A DNA stretch of 64,000 nt. Source: Pomacea canaliculata. Taxonomy: Eukaryota > Mollusca > Gastropoda > Architaenioglossa > Ampullariidae. Positions 1 to 12,469 of this stretch are shown in pieces. The notes under the pieces are model-generated. The model was not told where the DNA came from. It saw nothing but the letters and a program-made list of their open reading frames with translations, and searched no databases. Location of the stretch: the NCBI RefSeq assembly GCF_003073045.1, contig NC_037599.1, forward strand, positions 17,462,055 through 17,526,054. Direction: 5' to 3'. The position numbers and the translations under genes were made by a program. Each line of letters opens with the position of its first letter. Position 1 is the first letter of the stretch.

Positions 1-164
1 GAAATATACTCATATCCATACTCCAGAGATCATAAAAGATTCCCTGAGTTGTTTTCTATTCGATGTTTATGTCCATGTAACTAAAAGGAATAAAATGTGT
101 TGTCCATGTATTGTTATATGATGATGCGATCTAAATACCATCGTCTGTTTTGGGTGTTTGATTC

Positions 165-360
165 TGTAAAGCGCCGTGAGCCGCCTTTGATAGTCGGGAA
201 AAAGCAACAGTAGCAGAATATTATTATTATAGTTACCAGAGAATACACGAACATAACCTGTCTTTTCAGTGGCCAATTACAAGTGTTTATTTACTATAAC
301 ATCACTGAATACAAATGGCCCTCAGAGGGTGACAGATTAATAAAGAATCTTGAATCTTGT
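165..360 (+). repeat. LINE-type 3' tail and adjoining dispersed repeat
   Basis: The stretch around 165-235 reads like the 3' end of a CR1-like LINE on the plus strand (a GTAAAGCGCC..GAGC block followed by an ATTATTATT tail). Next to it, about 316-360 carries a sequence that recurs in reverse complement at about 6801-6834 (shared core AAGATTCTTTATT and GTCACCCTCT). Both are therefore dispersed repeat DNA. The overlapping short ORF has no recognisable content. Family assignment is inference. Confidence 0.35.
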
Positions 361-1573
361 CAAAAGCAAAATGCCTGAATGAATCAGAGTGATGAGTCGT
401 CGTGATCTCAGCCTGACTTCTCGTAAACTCTCCTCAGAAACGTGACATTTCGCACCGAAAAAGAAGTAAAAGGGAAAGCAGTGAAGAACACAATGGAGTA
501 AAGCCTATTCTGAAACCCTCCTTTGCTACTGGGAGGAAAGGTTTAAAGGAAACTACAACTAAGGTCAGGTGAACTTCCAGCATCAAGCAAATACCGCCAA
601 AACGACCTGTCAAACAAAGTGGTTTTCTCGTGATGAAAGCCTTTCAACTCTAACCTTCTACCCTGACATACAAGCTTGGCGCAGTTTCAAGCAGCTATAA
701 CATAAAGTTGGATTTATAAATGCACTTCCCCACGTGGAGAGGAGTTCAATGTACTTTGCTTACTAGGCTAAAAACAACCTGACGGTTTAACGACGTAGGA
801 GTGAACAAAACAAGCTTAATGTCGATATATGACGAAGGGATGATTGTTAACATTTTCATTATATTATGGAATTCAAAACACACACAAAAGACCGTTTAAA
901 CAAAAAATAAAAAATTATGGTTGAACAGAGAAAAATGAGAATGGCAGGAAAAGTACACATTTAAAATACAGACTCCAGCGATGTTATCTCTTTGTACAGC
1001 TATATCCTGTATATCTTAATATGTACAATTATATCTCTTAAAATGTACATTTATTGAAAAACGGAATTTCGAAACGAGATATGTATACTATCAACTGGGA
1101 ATGATTAACACCACGCCAGACCGTCACGAGTTGCGCACCCTGGCCGCTCCTCCATCTCGTCGGGTGTCCACTCAACGACCGGCGTCGTTATTTAGCGTCA
1201 GTTATTGGGTGATCAGCTAGCACCAGTCAGGGGATGATGATGATGACGACAACGACAACGACAGACAACGACGATGATTATGATTAGTTGGGCAGGTATA
1301 TGACTCAATGCGAGAACTTTCGCTGAAAAAAAAAACAACAAAAGTTGGAGGAAGTCTCCAGATGTAATTTTGAAATTCATCATGATAGTACTGATGTTCA
1401 TTTCATCGTCCACGATGTGTATGTGGGTGTGCGTGATAGCGAGTATGTTTACGCAAATATGGTTTATTTAAATTGCAATCTAAACTTTTGAAAAGAAAAG
1501 GAAAAAAACCTAAAACACAGCTTAGGTTATTCTGCATTATATATGTCTTTTTTTTTTACCTGGCATCCAAGCC
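361..1573. other. Non-coding stretch, nothing recognised
   Basis: AT-rich sequence with no coding exon, RNA gene or delimited transposon that I can support. Short ORFs here show no family motif. Confidence 0.5.
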
Positions 1574-1727
1574 CAGGGCTTCTGCTTACGCAAAAAATTG
1601 CGTACAGTACGCATTGTTTTTTTTTCAATGGGGTCCCCTTCAAATTTGGGCAAAGAACAGGGACCCCTTAAAATCTGAAGAAGGGTTCCCTGGGACCCCA
1701 AAGAATTTAGCCTTAGCAGAAGCCCTG
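1574..1727. mobile_element. MITE with terminal inverted repeats (about 154 bp)
   Basis: The left end CAGGGCTTCTGCT matches the reverse complement of the right end AGCAGAAGCCCTG. The interior has no coding capacity. The 6 bp CAAGCC flank both ends directly (1568-1573 and 1728-1733), consistent with a target-site duplication. A single end of the same kind occurs near 45373. The ends are hAT-like, but a 6-bp duplication is shorter than the usual 8, so the superfamily is open. Confidence 0.6.
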
Positions 1728-1800
1728 CAAGCCTAAAACAAATTACTGTAGATAGGTATGGCAGCTAAATTAAGACACTTTTCTACAGTTTACAGTGTGG

Positions 1801-1845
1801 ATGACTACGACATACGACGAGGATGTTGGCAGTGCCGAGGACAAG
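1801..1845 (+). CDS. Candidate first coding exon of an unrecognised gene
   Basis: A splice acceptor (TTTTCTACAG, ending about 1788) precedes an ATG at 1801, then 15 clean codons (acidic, ending GSAEDK) run into a perfect donor AAG|GTAAGT at 1845. A second open stretch begins after a CAG near 1974 (VRVYLEVTH...) and reaches a TGA about 30 codons later. The junction signals look real, but I recognise no protein family and cannot link the exon to others with confidence. It may be a decayed or lineage-specific gene. Confidence 0.25.
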
Positions 1846-2394
1846 GTAAGTAATCGTTGAATTACATTCTTAAAGACCTATTGTGAGATGAGAGAGACAT
1901 CGCCTGGTGCACCCACACTTTCATCTCAGATCCGGTTTCATACGCTGTTGTGTAGGTAAGCTCCGGACACCAGGTGCGTGTATACCTTGAGGTCACGCAC
2001 AACGCGCCCTTGTCTTTGCTGATTCACTACGAAGGTCTCAGCACGTGCAGCAGCGCCTGTTGACGACCCCGTTCACACCAGCATATCACAGCTGCTCGTG
2101 TCAAAGGTCACGTTGTCCACAAATGAAAAGGCGAAGACCTGCAGAACCCATTCCTTTGCGTGGGTGACGAAACAGACGCTGGTTGGAAGAAGATTGGAGG
2201 AAGGAAGGAGTGAGTGAGGTAAAAAGACAGAAGGAGAAAGAGAGAGAAAAGATATATTTATAGTGAGAAACACCATATAGACTATAATATATCTATATTT
2301 ATAAAGACAACATAAATATATAGAGACTATATACAAGGAACGAACAAATGAACGGACTCCCATACATCCATACAAATTTGAAATGCCTTAAAAA

Positions 2395-2640
2395 CAAATA
2401 GCGATAGGTTGGATAGAATTTTAGCATTTGTAGTGCTAAGCAACATAGCTAATTCAAAACTATAGAAGGCCATCTACGGAAATTAATGGGTTTGAATTTC
2501 TCTCGAATGCTATTGTAGGCCGGGCAAATAAAAACAAAGTGTAGTTCGGACTCTTCAATATCATGACAGAATGGGCAGTTACTATCCATAGCAAAGGTTT
2601 CAACACATCTGTGGGTAGTGTCAACGAGGAGAACATAAGT
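2395..2640 (-). pseudogene. LINE C-terminal fragment (Cys-rich domain)
   Basis: On the minus strand this stretch encodes a typical C-terminal end of a non-LTR retrotransposon polymerase: a CPFCHDIEESELHFVF-type segment, then ICPAYNSIRE, where the cysteines and histidine form the usual zinc-finger-like CxxC..H..C pattern. The reading frame is short and ends in several stops, and no RT core is visible next to it. It is a dead fragment. Confidence 0.6.
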
Positions 2641-4792
2641 TTATGTATAACATACGTTATAACGGGCTGTGTGTATAGTTTTTCATGTTATTTTTATTTA
2701 GATTTGAAGAGTAGTTATTCTTTAGCAGACGATCAAACATCCGCGAAATGCTATCAAACGAAGAAAGCACACTACCACGTCTGTTTGCGATCGGCGAACA
2801 AAACTTTGAAACAACAATTCAATTGCGATTTGTGATGTGCAAAGAGAATGTTCAGTGTATGTAGGCTTCTTTTATAAGTGACCTGTAAAAATGAACTGTG
2901 GCCTTAAGCGCCGACCTCGAGAAGTCGTTGATAATCACTATATATAGGTCGTTGGGTCTCGTTATACGGGCATATGTACCTTTATCAGAATGTCCTGCTT
3001 TGATCGGGACTTCATTGCATTCAGGAAGTTTGCGATCTTGAATTCGAAAACCTCTATCTCATCATCCTTGGTGACCTTAAAAATACTGAGTGGTTATGAC
3101 GCAGGTTGCTCGTTAAGGGAAAACGTTTTTTACTTACAGAGCGCATGCCCTGAGGGATCGAGGACGCTCGTACCTATGCATAACACCTAGCATGCTACCT
3201 GCTTACGAATTCGTTCTTCTTAAGATAAGCGCATCCAAATATTTGCACTACACTTTATTAAGTAAGCTATTTATAGATTTGTTCATCACCGTAAGCAGTT
3301 TTGTCTATATAAGAACTTACAGATTTCACAGAGTACAGTGGTTGTATCTGGCAAAACACAAAGTGACTAAAAATAAATTTTTATGTCGACAACCTATATA
3401 TGCTGCAAGGCACATTTTTATTTGGTTGATTTCGTCTGAGAAAGCGTTATTTTTCTGTTTTATGGCCGATTTATTAATATGCGCACAGCGGAAATAGAAA
3501 CGTGGCTGTTTTGTCTCTTAGCGATGACCACTGGTAATACTTTAGTGTTCCTTCTCTTCGACGCAAACAAGCCTGCAAAAAGGTCATCGATTAAAATTTA
3601 AATGTAAAAGTGAAAGTAGGACTAAATGTGCATCAGCGAAACGAAACGCGGTAAGTTTAAAGAGTACGTCGTCTGCACAATAAAATATGCTGTGAACATT
3701 TTACATGTCTATATAGCGATATGGTTTCGTTGGCAGAGACTAGACAACTAATAAAAAGAAAGAAAAAAATCTCATTACAATAAAACAAGCTTCGGACGAC
3801 AGTGCGTGAGCGTTTGGCGATTAGACTCTACTGTCACTGTGTACACTCACGTCGCCTCACAGAGGAAATGACCTACAAGCGGTAATGAACCTTTTCATGA
3901 AACGCATGCGCAGACCATGCCAAGCAATCATTCATCCCCAGACATCGGTGCACGCGACACCGACAGTTGCCGGGTGAGTGTTACGGAGCCAAGACTATTA
4001 CTTTCAGTAGAAAGCCCTATTGCAAGAACATAAAAATGTGTGATACATAATATTTAAATGTCAAATTCCTTAAGATCGTTTTAGAGAAGAAACACTTCCT
4101 TCGCTGTCACCGGGATTGTCATCAGACCATGCTCTCTGATCGGACGGTGATGAGCTGATCGGTGCTGTGACCTTACGATCTGGGGTCAGCCTTGGTTACT
4201 GAAGCAGCTATTGCCTTAGTAACCTTCGATTTCTGTGAACGTTTTGTGTAAATGATAGAAATATTTTTTTAAAAAATCAAGAATTTAACATTATCCAATA
4301 TATATATATGATAATGCATTGTCAACGATAGTGCATCCTGTTTATTATAAAGCTTGCAATACGGCTGTGTGTGCGTGAGTATGATAATCACAGTCTCCAT
4401 TCGCCGAGCTGTAAGTTTTGTTCTAAAATTTTTCAAGATTATAGGCAGACATATATGAAAAGTAACGAAAGATGCAACATGAGGCCTGTTCACAACATGT
4501 TACAGGTCTGGTCGAGTTAGCGCCCTCACCTCAGTCGATCGCCACGATGTGACGAGAGATCAAAGTCTGGCTCGCATCATACATTTGCACTCTTAGGCAC
4601 TTCACCCGCTTATGTTGTTTGGAGGTTTTCGGTATTTTTAAAACAGATTCATGCGTAAGGTCCAGTAATCAAGATGTATGACGCATATATTTGCGGTATA
4701 GCAGTTTTATGAAAACGTTCAGAAAGAAAGATTGCCCCAAAACTAGAAGGAACATTAACGTGATATTAATTGTATGCTCTTTTGATTTGCAG
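2641..4792. other. Upstream flank of the elongase gene
   Basis: No coding exon recognised. A possible non-coding first exon of the downstream elongase could end at 3973 (TTGCCGG|GTGAGT), since the ATG-bearing exon starts at a splice acceptor (TTTGATTTGCAG, ending 4792) and so needs an upstream exon. The 3.8-4.0 kb sequence is less AT-rich and promoter-like. The ORFs here show no domain. Confidence 0.3.
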
Positions 4793-4848
4793 TTTTCAAA
4801 ACTCAGCTAGCCTACAGTGCCTGTATTCTATAGTAATTAGAATTCAAC

Positions 4849-7800
4849 ATGGCCAGCTACATCACTCAGGCTGCAAAAATATATGACAAAGCGATTGAGA
4901 AAAATGCAGGTAAGCCATGGAACAAAAATATCTGGCAGGCAGTTTTTGTGTGTGTGTGTGTGAGCAGCATTTATGGGTCCATCATTTACCACCCTTGGCC
5001 AGAGTATCAATCTTCATGTACTTAATTTGAATTGTACATTTTAATATGATCAGTACATTGTACATTTTGAACTAATCCTTATAATAAAATATACAAAGTA
5101 TGAAATAAAAATGATTATATTTGCCAACCAGTCCATATTTTATATGATCTGTAAAGCAAACCAAAGAGTCTGGTGTAGACGTCCTGGTTACAAATATATG
5201 AGCTTAAATGATTTAAGAGTGTTTCAAAGCCTCAGGACTAGCCAAGCTATAAGAGAGAGAGAGAAATGGTGACAGATAAGAAGCAAAAGATGATAGCCAA
5301 GAGTGTACAGGTCTTGCCTTTACCACTCCCCAAAGAAAGGTTGAAGGAAGATGTAGAGTACTGTGTACAAAGTCATCACTAATGAACACCCAACAAGGAT
5401 AAGTGATAGAATAGGATTTTCAATCAGATAAAAATAAAAGCTAGGGTAAAGGATCCATATGCTATTGGCTGTAAGGGCAATGAACTGTAAGGGGTTTACC
5501 CTGTCTAGTGCATAGCTGACCCTTCTTTTTCTGCTGAAGTTTACCTTCCCAGAAAGATCAGACCTTGATTTTTCTTTGTGGAAGCATTCCTCAAACTGAC
5601 AATGAGTCGAGTACACTCGCCACCATACATCAGTAGCCTCCCCTCCTCTTTTCCTAAGCATTTGATTCCAGTGATTTTTAAACATGTTAATGTTAACCAT
5701 GTAAACGATAGTAAATTTAACTATAATCATACTGAAATTTATAAATTTGATTTTATGTTCACAGATCCTCGTGTGGCTGACTGGTTCTTAATGCAGTCTC
5801 CTTTGCCTACCTTGCTGGTTTGCATAGCATATGTGGTCTTTGTGCTGTTGGGCCCTCGCATCATGGAGGGTCGCAAACCAGTGGAGATGAGATCAGTCCT
5901 GCTTGTATATAACTTAGCCATGGTTGGAATGTCCACATTTTGCTTTGTAGAGGTGGGTCTATGCATTTTTTTGATGCTTGTATTCCTGCTTTTTAAACTG
6001 ATTGCATATAATAATAATGCAAAATTTGTAAAGTGCATACTCAAACTGTTAAGGAGTATGCTCTTAGCGCTTAAGAAAAAGAACATACATTTTCTCAGTG
6101 ACAAGATAGAAGTAGTAGTGGCAGTTGCATGGGCTGAAGAGAACCAAGAAAAATGCTTAACTACAAAAGTCAGTTCCAGTTATCCTTTCAGGAAAAAAGT
6201 ACTTGCATGTTTCCCTTACTTTTCAAATTAAGCCCACAAAAAACAATATGCAGGCACTTGCTGCTTTGGTAAATTTAATGAATAAACATAAATAAACATT
6301 GGAGGCAAGACAAGCAGCCACCCAAAAATGTGTAATTTATGTTGCAGTTCTTGTTGTCAGGATGGCTCGCTGGCTACAGCTTAGGTTGTCAGCCAGTTGA
6401 CTATTCCAACACACCTCAGCCACTGAGGGTAAGCAAGCAAATTTTGATGTGCATTTTGTTAAATGTGGTACATTTGCTATATGCAGACAAAAGTAACCCA
6501 CCATAATCATTTTTCAGGATGTTACAACCTAGGAGTTAAAACCATAATACTGCTAAAGCATTGTCTAAACTATGTGTGATCTTTGGACTTGTAGTTCTGT
6601 GTAATGTTACATCCAAAAATAATAATATTGGTGTGTGTGTGTGTGTGTAAATTTTTTTTAACCTATGAATATCTGACCTACTGTAGCACAGTGAACTCCA
6701 ATCCTTTCAGATACAAGGCATTCTGTTTGCTAAAATTTTCTTGAGGCATAAAGTAAAATACAGCTGCGCTTTTAACACCACTGAAATATTATTACATGTC
6801 AGTTCAAGATTCTTTATTCTGTCACCCTCTAAGGCAGGGGTGGGCAAACCCGGCCGCATGTCTCTGGCCGGCCGGACCCGCCAGTATATATACTATGTAT
6901 ACTTAGTTTGGGTACGCAATACTGAGTTATATATTAGTCCGGCCCTCAAAGAACAGTTCTCATGCGGCCCCTTTTAATTGCCCAGGTCCTGCTCTAAGGG
7001 GTATTGAGATATATAGTGTGAACTAATTGCTTCAGCACAGAAAACATTTCACTTAAACTGTATATAATTACATTATCTGTTACAGATGGCACGAGTTTGC
7101 TGGTGGTTCTACTTCTCAAAGTTCATAGAACTTTTAGATACTGTGAGTAAATTTGTCCTTCGTATTGTAGATTTCTTACATTTTGATCTAATAATGCTTA
7201 CTCATAATATAAAATACACATTTGCATTCTTCCTTGCTCATTTTTTTCCCTTCTTTCTTGTGTACAGTCTCATAGGACATATCTCTAGCATATTTCAGTC
7301 CAGTATAACAGATAGTGTTATATAGCAGCTGAAGGACAAAGTATGTTATCAGCCATTAAAGATAAGATTTAATCCTTTAAATCATGTGGCTTTAAGAGAA
7401 GCTTACACTTGAATGTTCCTTTCACCTTTTTACTGTCTCTCAATGTTTTTTCTGTATTTGCAGGTCTTCTTCATTTTGCGGAAAAAGTTTAACCAGGTTT
7501 CTTTTCTGCATGTGTTTCACCATGGCATTATGCCGATCTCATGGTGGTTTGGAGTTAAATTTGTTCCAGGTTTGTGCAGACCTTTATTCATGTAACATAC
7601 ACATCTGCAGTAAATTCACTGATGGATTGATTAAACTAACATGCAGGTTTATTGCATGGATTATTATTCCACCCTTATCATTACCATAAATTTGCATTTA
7701 ATAATAATTTGCGCAAACTCACAATCCTAAGGAGCATGCTCTTAGTGCCTAAGAACAAGAACGAAACATGGACAGCATACAAGGGACAGGAAAACAAATA

Positions 7801-8775
7801 TCATATGAACCTTAAAAGAAAATAAAGTACAGAAAACGCAAAGAGGAACCTAAGAACAAGAACTAAGCGTAACATGATATTGCAAAAGAAAAGGTGTGAA
7901 AAAGGACTAGCATTATGGGAAAGGCTGTTAGGAGTAATGATTGTGATTGGTTTAATCATATTTTTAGGGGGCATTTTTTATGTTTGTCTCAAAGTTTATT
8001 TCTTTATTCCCTATTGTTTAGGTGGTTTTGGAACGTTCCACTCCTTGCTGAACTCCTTTATTCACTTGATGATGTATACATACTATGGATTGTCAGCTCT
8101 GGGCCCTAAATTCAGCAGATTCTTGTGGTGGAAAAAATACATGACATCCATGCAGATTGTAAGTAGCCACAATCTATGACATCAGGCTTATGAAGATTAT
8201 CCTTGTACCAAATCAAGCTCTTTTGAATGGACAGTACAGGCCTGAAATAAATTTAGCCATGCTTAGTTGGAATAATCTGTCAGCACTTAGTCTCTTGATC
8301 ATTCTAACACCTGAAATTCAAATAAAAGAATCTTCAACCTGGAAAACTGAAGACCTAGACTTTAGATGTTAAGCAAAGACATTATGTATAGGGTCATTGA
8401 TGTAAAGAGATCTGGCTTCTTTTAATTAGTATACCCTTGAGTTTTGTTGGTTTTTTTTTTTTTATTTTTGTTTTTGTCCCTAGTTGTACTTTGTATACTT
8501 TTGAGGCAATTTAGTCTTCTAGAGTTGTGTGCAGGTTAGTTGCATTTTGTCTTTTGCAGACACAGTTCATTCTGGTGACGGTTCATTCAGCTCAGTTGCT
8601 CTTCATTGAATGTGACTACCCAATCCTCTTCGTTTACTGGATTGGCCTTTATGCTGTCATCTTTCTAGTTATGTTTGCACACTTCTACATCAAGACATAC
8701 AAAAAGCCTTCAAGACCTGACCACAAAAACCATATTGCTAATGGTGTCACCAGCAAGAAGAAGAAGTCCAGTTGA
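4849..8775 (+). CDS. ELOVL7: Very long chain fatty acid elongase, ELOVL1/7 type
   Basis: Condensing enzyme of the ER microsomal elongation cycle (fatty acyl-CoA plus malonyl-CoA gives 3-ketoacyl-CoA). Seven coding exons: 4849-4909, 5765-5952, 6348-6428, 7086-7142, 7464-7569, 8022-8158, 8560-8775; phases close to 281 residues, normal for the family. Family signatures: DPRV near residue 21, KFIELLDT (122-129), the histidine box HVFHH (145-149), and NxxxHxxMYxYY in exon 6. Several hydrophobic segments fit a multispanning ER protein, and the lysine-rich C-terminus (KKKKSS) resembles, but is not a canonical, ER-retrieval signal. The start lies 56 bp inside an exon whose acceptor ends at 4792, so the 5' UTR is spliced. 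Introns carry a hAT MITE and LINE tails. Orthology to ELOVL7 versus ELOVL1 or ELOVL4 needs a tree; membership of ELOVL is certain. Confidence 0.95.
6012..6095 (-). repeat. LINE 3'-end fragment in elongase intron
   Basis: Contains an ATAATAATAATGC run, a TTTGTAAAGTGC block, then AGGAGTATGCTCTTAGCGC. The same order of blocks appears near 7695-7790 and at the 3' edge of the large LINE at 12470-12515 (AGGAGCATGCTCT). Read on the minus strand, it is the 3' terminus of that LINE family with its ATT-rich tail. Confidence 0.5.
6835..6991. mobile_element. hAT-type MITE, copy 1
   Basis: Starts CAGGGGTGGGCAAACC and ends TTGCCCAGGTCCTG (inverted ends). It is flanked by a perfect 8-bp direct repeat CTCTAAGG (6827-6834 and 6992-6999), the hallmark length of hAT insertion. 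No coding capacity. Other copies lie at 50386-50557 and 59980-60209. It landed inside an older dispersed repeat within an elongase intron. Confidence 0.88.
7695..7790 (-). repeat. LINE 3'-end fragment in elongase intron
   Basis: Second copy of the ATAATAATTT / AAGGAGCATGCTCTTAGTGC / AAGAACAAGAAC block seen at 6012-6095 and 12470-12515. It is truncated, with no ORF. Confidence 0.5.
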
Positions 8776-11700
8776 TGATCGCACTTCAAGCAAGATCGGC
8801 ATCTGCTTTATCAGAAGTTCTCTGTTTACTTGCTTTGCCATGGTCTGCTGATGCCCAGTGACCCAATTCGCCTTCACCTAAGCCTCTTCCCCCACCTGCC
8901 TTTTTTCTTATGTAGTGGACTTCTGGTCCTTGTGCTGAGCTTATGTTAGTAGGTGTACTTTCTAAGACCTTACACCTTATTAAGCAACAAAGTTTACAGT
9001 ATGCAGCAGTTTTCCTGGCAACCTTAAACAAGATTCATTTAAATTAGTAGAACAGTATTTTTTTTTTTTTTTTAAAGATTCCAATTTTGGAAAAAAAGTT
9101 ACTTTTTAAGACAAATATTTATCAAACAGCTGATAAACCAGGTCAAATTGCAATGAATGATGGATGCACCACCAAATTTCTCTGACTACTTTTTTCAGTT
9201 AAGGTAACCAGAGAGTTAATGAACTTTGCATAGAGAAGGTGAAGGACATCAATTTATAAGCTTCCATTAAGAGATCAAGACAATCAAATGATGGGATTTA
9301 ACATTACAAAGCACCCTTCCAAAAAGTTGTTACATTATTCAGAATCATTTCAGCCAAGACACTTTCTATTTTTGTTTTTTTTGTTGTAATCATTCAAGTC
9401 TGTTGTAAGAGATGATATATTATTCTGTTTTCCATCATGGTTGTGTGTTGTAATTATATAATACCACTGTGACCCCTGGTATTATGAGTAAGCATCAAAG
9501 ACTGCAAACATGTATTTGAAAGTTACTGCCATTGTTATATGAGTGATTTGCAAGACATTGTACCAGCGCAGTCAAAAAATATTTCAGGGAATGAATGCAC
9601 CAAATATCGTCCAACTGAATCAGAAAGTATACACAGGCAAAAAAAAAAATCCATCTAAACAAGAAAATGTCCGCCTTCCGATCACCAATTTCTGTGGATA
9701 ATCAAGATGGTTGTATTTTATGCTACAGTGCCAGCCTGTGAAAAAGCATTCAATATATCATAAGTGTTTTAGAAGCTAATGCTAATTTACTTTAAACATT
9801 TAAGTTTCTTAGTTATAGCTGTGTGTGAGGACTATTATTTTCGCTAGCTGATGTTATTTAGAGGCATCAAAGATGAAACTATACAGCTGAGAACAAGCAG
9901 CTACATTTTTTTCCCCTTTTTTGAGGTGAAGGAGAGGTAGGGTTTGTGTGACGCCATTAATAGCCTACTCAGAAGTTTTCAGGAAAATGGTGTTTGAATA
10001 TTGTATCATTTACAACTTGAGTCAAATCATAAATTCGCTCTTCTGACAAGTCATTAACATACTTAAATAATCAAGATTAGGAAAAAAGTTAAACTCGTGT
10101 ATGAAGATATAAACAGCATTCAATTTTCTCTTATTGCGCTTTTTTAATTTTATAATTTATTATTCAAATTTGAATGATTTTTTGTGTTTGGCTATTCATC
10201 TTTATGAATCTTATGTAGAAATCATAGAATCGTGTTGAAATATTTATCATTGTGTGATTGAAAAACATGGATGTGAGAGTGATGTGCTTTTGGGGTTATC
10301 TTGACTAGCATTATAGAGCTCTCAACCATTGGTCTTTCTAACATCTATGAAAAGCTATTAACACATTGCTGGCATGTGTTTTAGCAAGCTTGTTACTATG
10401 GCTGAAGTTATGCTGACTTTTGACTTTTATGTTTGAATGCATTTCTTTACACTTTCATTGAAACTTAAGTCTTAAAATCTGTCATCACTTGTAACAGTTG
10501 AAAAAGTCTTCTGTTAGCATAATTTAATCATTTTTGCAGATTCCCCAGTTATTTCATGGCCTCATTGACACATGTTCCAATGATTATGTTTCATCACCAG
10601 ATTATAAATCATCAAATCTTAAAATCGGCCACCCACAAGAATGAAAAATGGGCATGGCAAGTAAATTGTGCCAAAGTTGTTCCTGCTTTAGAATATTTTT
10701 CTCTTTTCAAACTTTTTAGCAGCTTTAACAGTGAAAAGGTTTCTATCATTTCCTCACCTAAAAATAAATCTTTCTTAATATACAGAGTTGGTTTCCCCAT
10801 ATTCCAGTGAATGATTACCATTTGCCACAGTTGCATTATGAATGCTTTAAGTTATTCATATTTTGATTATATATTAATGATAATAACTGTGAGAAAATTA
10901 AGCAGACAAGATCAATTTCAGACATGGACTTTGATGACAGTTTCAAGCCTTCACATGTGTAACTACTAGCATACATCTATAGTGACATTGTTGCACTAAA
11001 ACATCATGACAAGATGCAAATCCCATCTGCTGTTTTTGGTGCATACGTCAACATTATCTGGTAGTGTGTCCCAGAATAGAATTTATAGCTTTAAAATTAA
11101 TTGTAAAACTGTACCATTACAATGCCTTTAGTTAGGCACTCCATATTTTTATGAACACTTAAAAGATGATTTTTTTTTTTTTAAACTGAAGCCTATGAAC
11201 AACAACAAAAGCGAATTCTCAAGCTACACAACCTACTTCTTAAGAAAAACAAGAGCCAAACTTTCTGTTAGTGTAAATACTTTCTGAATCCTTTATAAAC
11301 CCAAATCCTGCTTATGCTTGAATAAAATTTCTTTAGAACCATATGAAGAATATTTCATATAGATATACCCAGTTCTGTCATGATTAAAACTTGCTATGTG
11401 AGGGAAGGGGTAAAATATTTCACCCTCAAGTTTGACAGTTCAGTCTTAATTTAGGTGTTGTGCTTTCAGTAATGAGCAATGTGTTAAAAACTAACCACTA
11501 AATGTTCGGTTGTAATATTTTGCAGTCTGCTCTGAGCCTTATGTTTCCACACGTCTTATTATAGTTTTCAACAATTTCATTACCTGTAAAAAAACACAGC
11601 TATTGGAAAAAAATGAATAGAAAAGCCGCATAAAAAAAATTCTTCATGATCTATAAACCACTTCCAATTTTATGGCTTTCTGCTATTTATATTTTACCTG

Positions 11701-12469
11701 CTTTTGAAAAGAGTCTTAACCTTTTATGTCACAACTTTTTGATAAATTTGTAAGAGATATGTAAAAAGTATATATAATTTTTTAGTTTTGTATTTTATAT
11801 TCATGTTAATTTTTACAAAGCAGTCATTTACACTTTGTTTATTATTCTACATTTCAAATTGGATTGCAAAGTGTTCCAGATATATGTATCTTGCATAATG
11901 CTTTTGTTGATGTTTATATATTTGTGCAGCTCATTTTGCCAAATGTATAAATGTGCATTGTCTAGATAAAAGTGTGATTATCGCTTTTATGTGTAGAGTT
12001 TGCAGTCTTTTCCAGAATTCATTTCCCTGCACACATTAAACCATGTCCTAGTCATCACTTAACAGCTGTTGTTTTATCCGTCCTTTGTAACAGAATAATT
12101 GTTTGATTGCCTTAATAGTATAATAACAATGTAAACTTGTGTTCAGATGAAATATTCTGAAAACAATGTTAAAAACAAAGCAAATGATTTGTCTTTTGAA
12201 ACTACTTTCAATGGACATTATGAAAGCAGTTGAATCAGTGCAGATTGGAATCGCGAGCCAATCACGTGCATATTTTCAACATTTAGGACACAGCACAAAG
12301 ACTAAGCATGCCTGTGAAGTATCAAGGCAAGACTTTGCCCAGGAGATTTTTACTACTTTCTAAGTTTGGAATATGGAGAGGGGGGTAATGGGCTTTCCCC
12401 CTTTTAATTGTAGATGTGCATTCAACGGCAACCATAACAATAATAAATGTGATTTATTTAGTGTTTTAT
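8776..12469 (+). other. Probable long 3' UTR and downstream flank of the elongase
   Basis: AT-rich, without recognisable coding exons. The first clear poly(A) hexamers I see are AATAAA at 10763-10768 and 11321-11326, so the transcript could extend 2-2.5 kb past the stop. Which is used cannot be decided from sequence. The ORFs in this stretch have no family features. Confidence 0.4.

Noticed and set aside
1213-1413. ORF with His/Val/Ile-rich composition on the minus strand
   Set aside because: Composition reflects a GACGA/ATG-type simple repeat (about 1231-1285), not a protein.
5320-6231. Long ORFs on both strands around elongase exon 2
   Set aside because: Only 5765-5952 is exonic (clear acceptor and donor, family match). 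The remainder is read-through into introns or antisense shadow.
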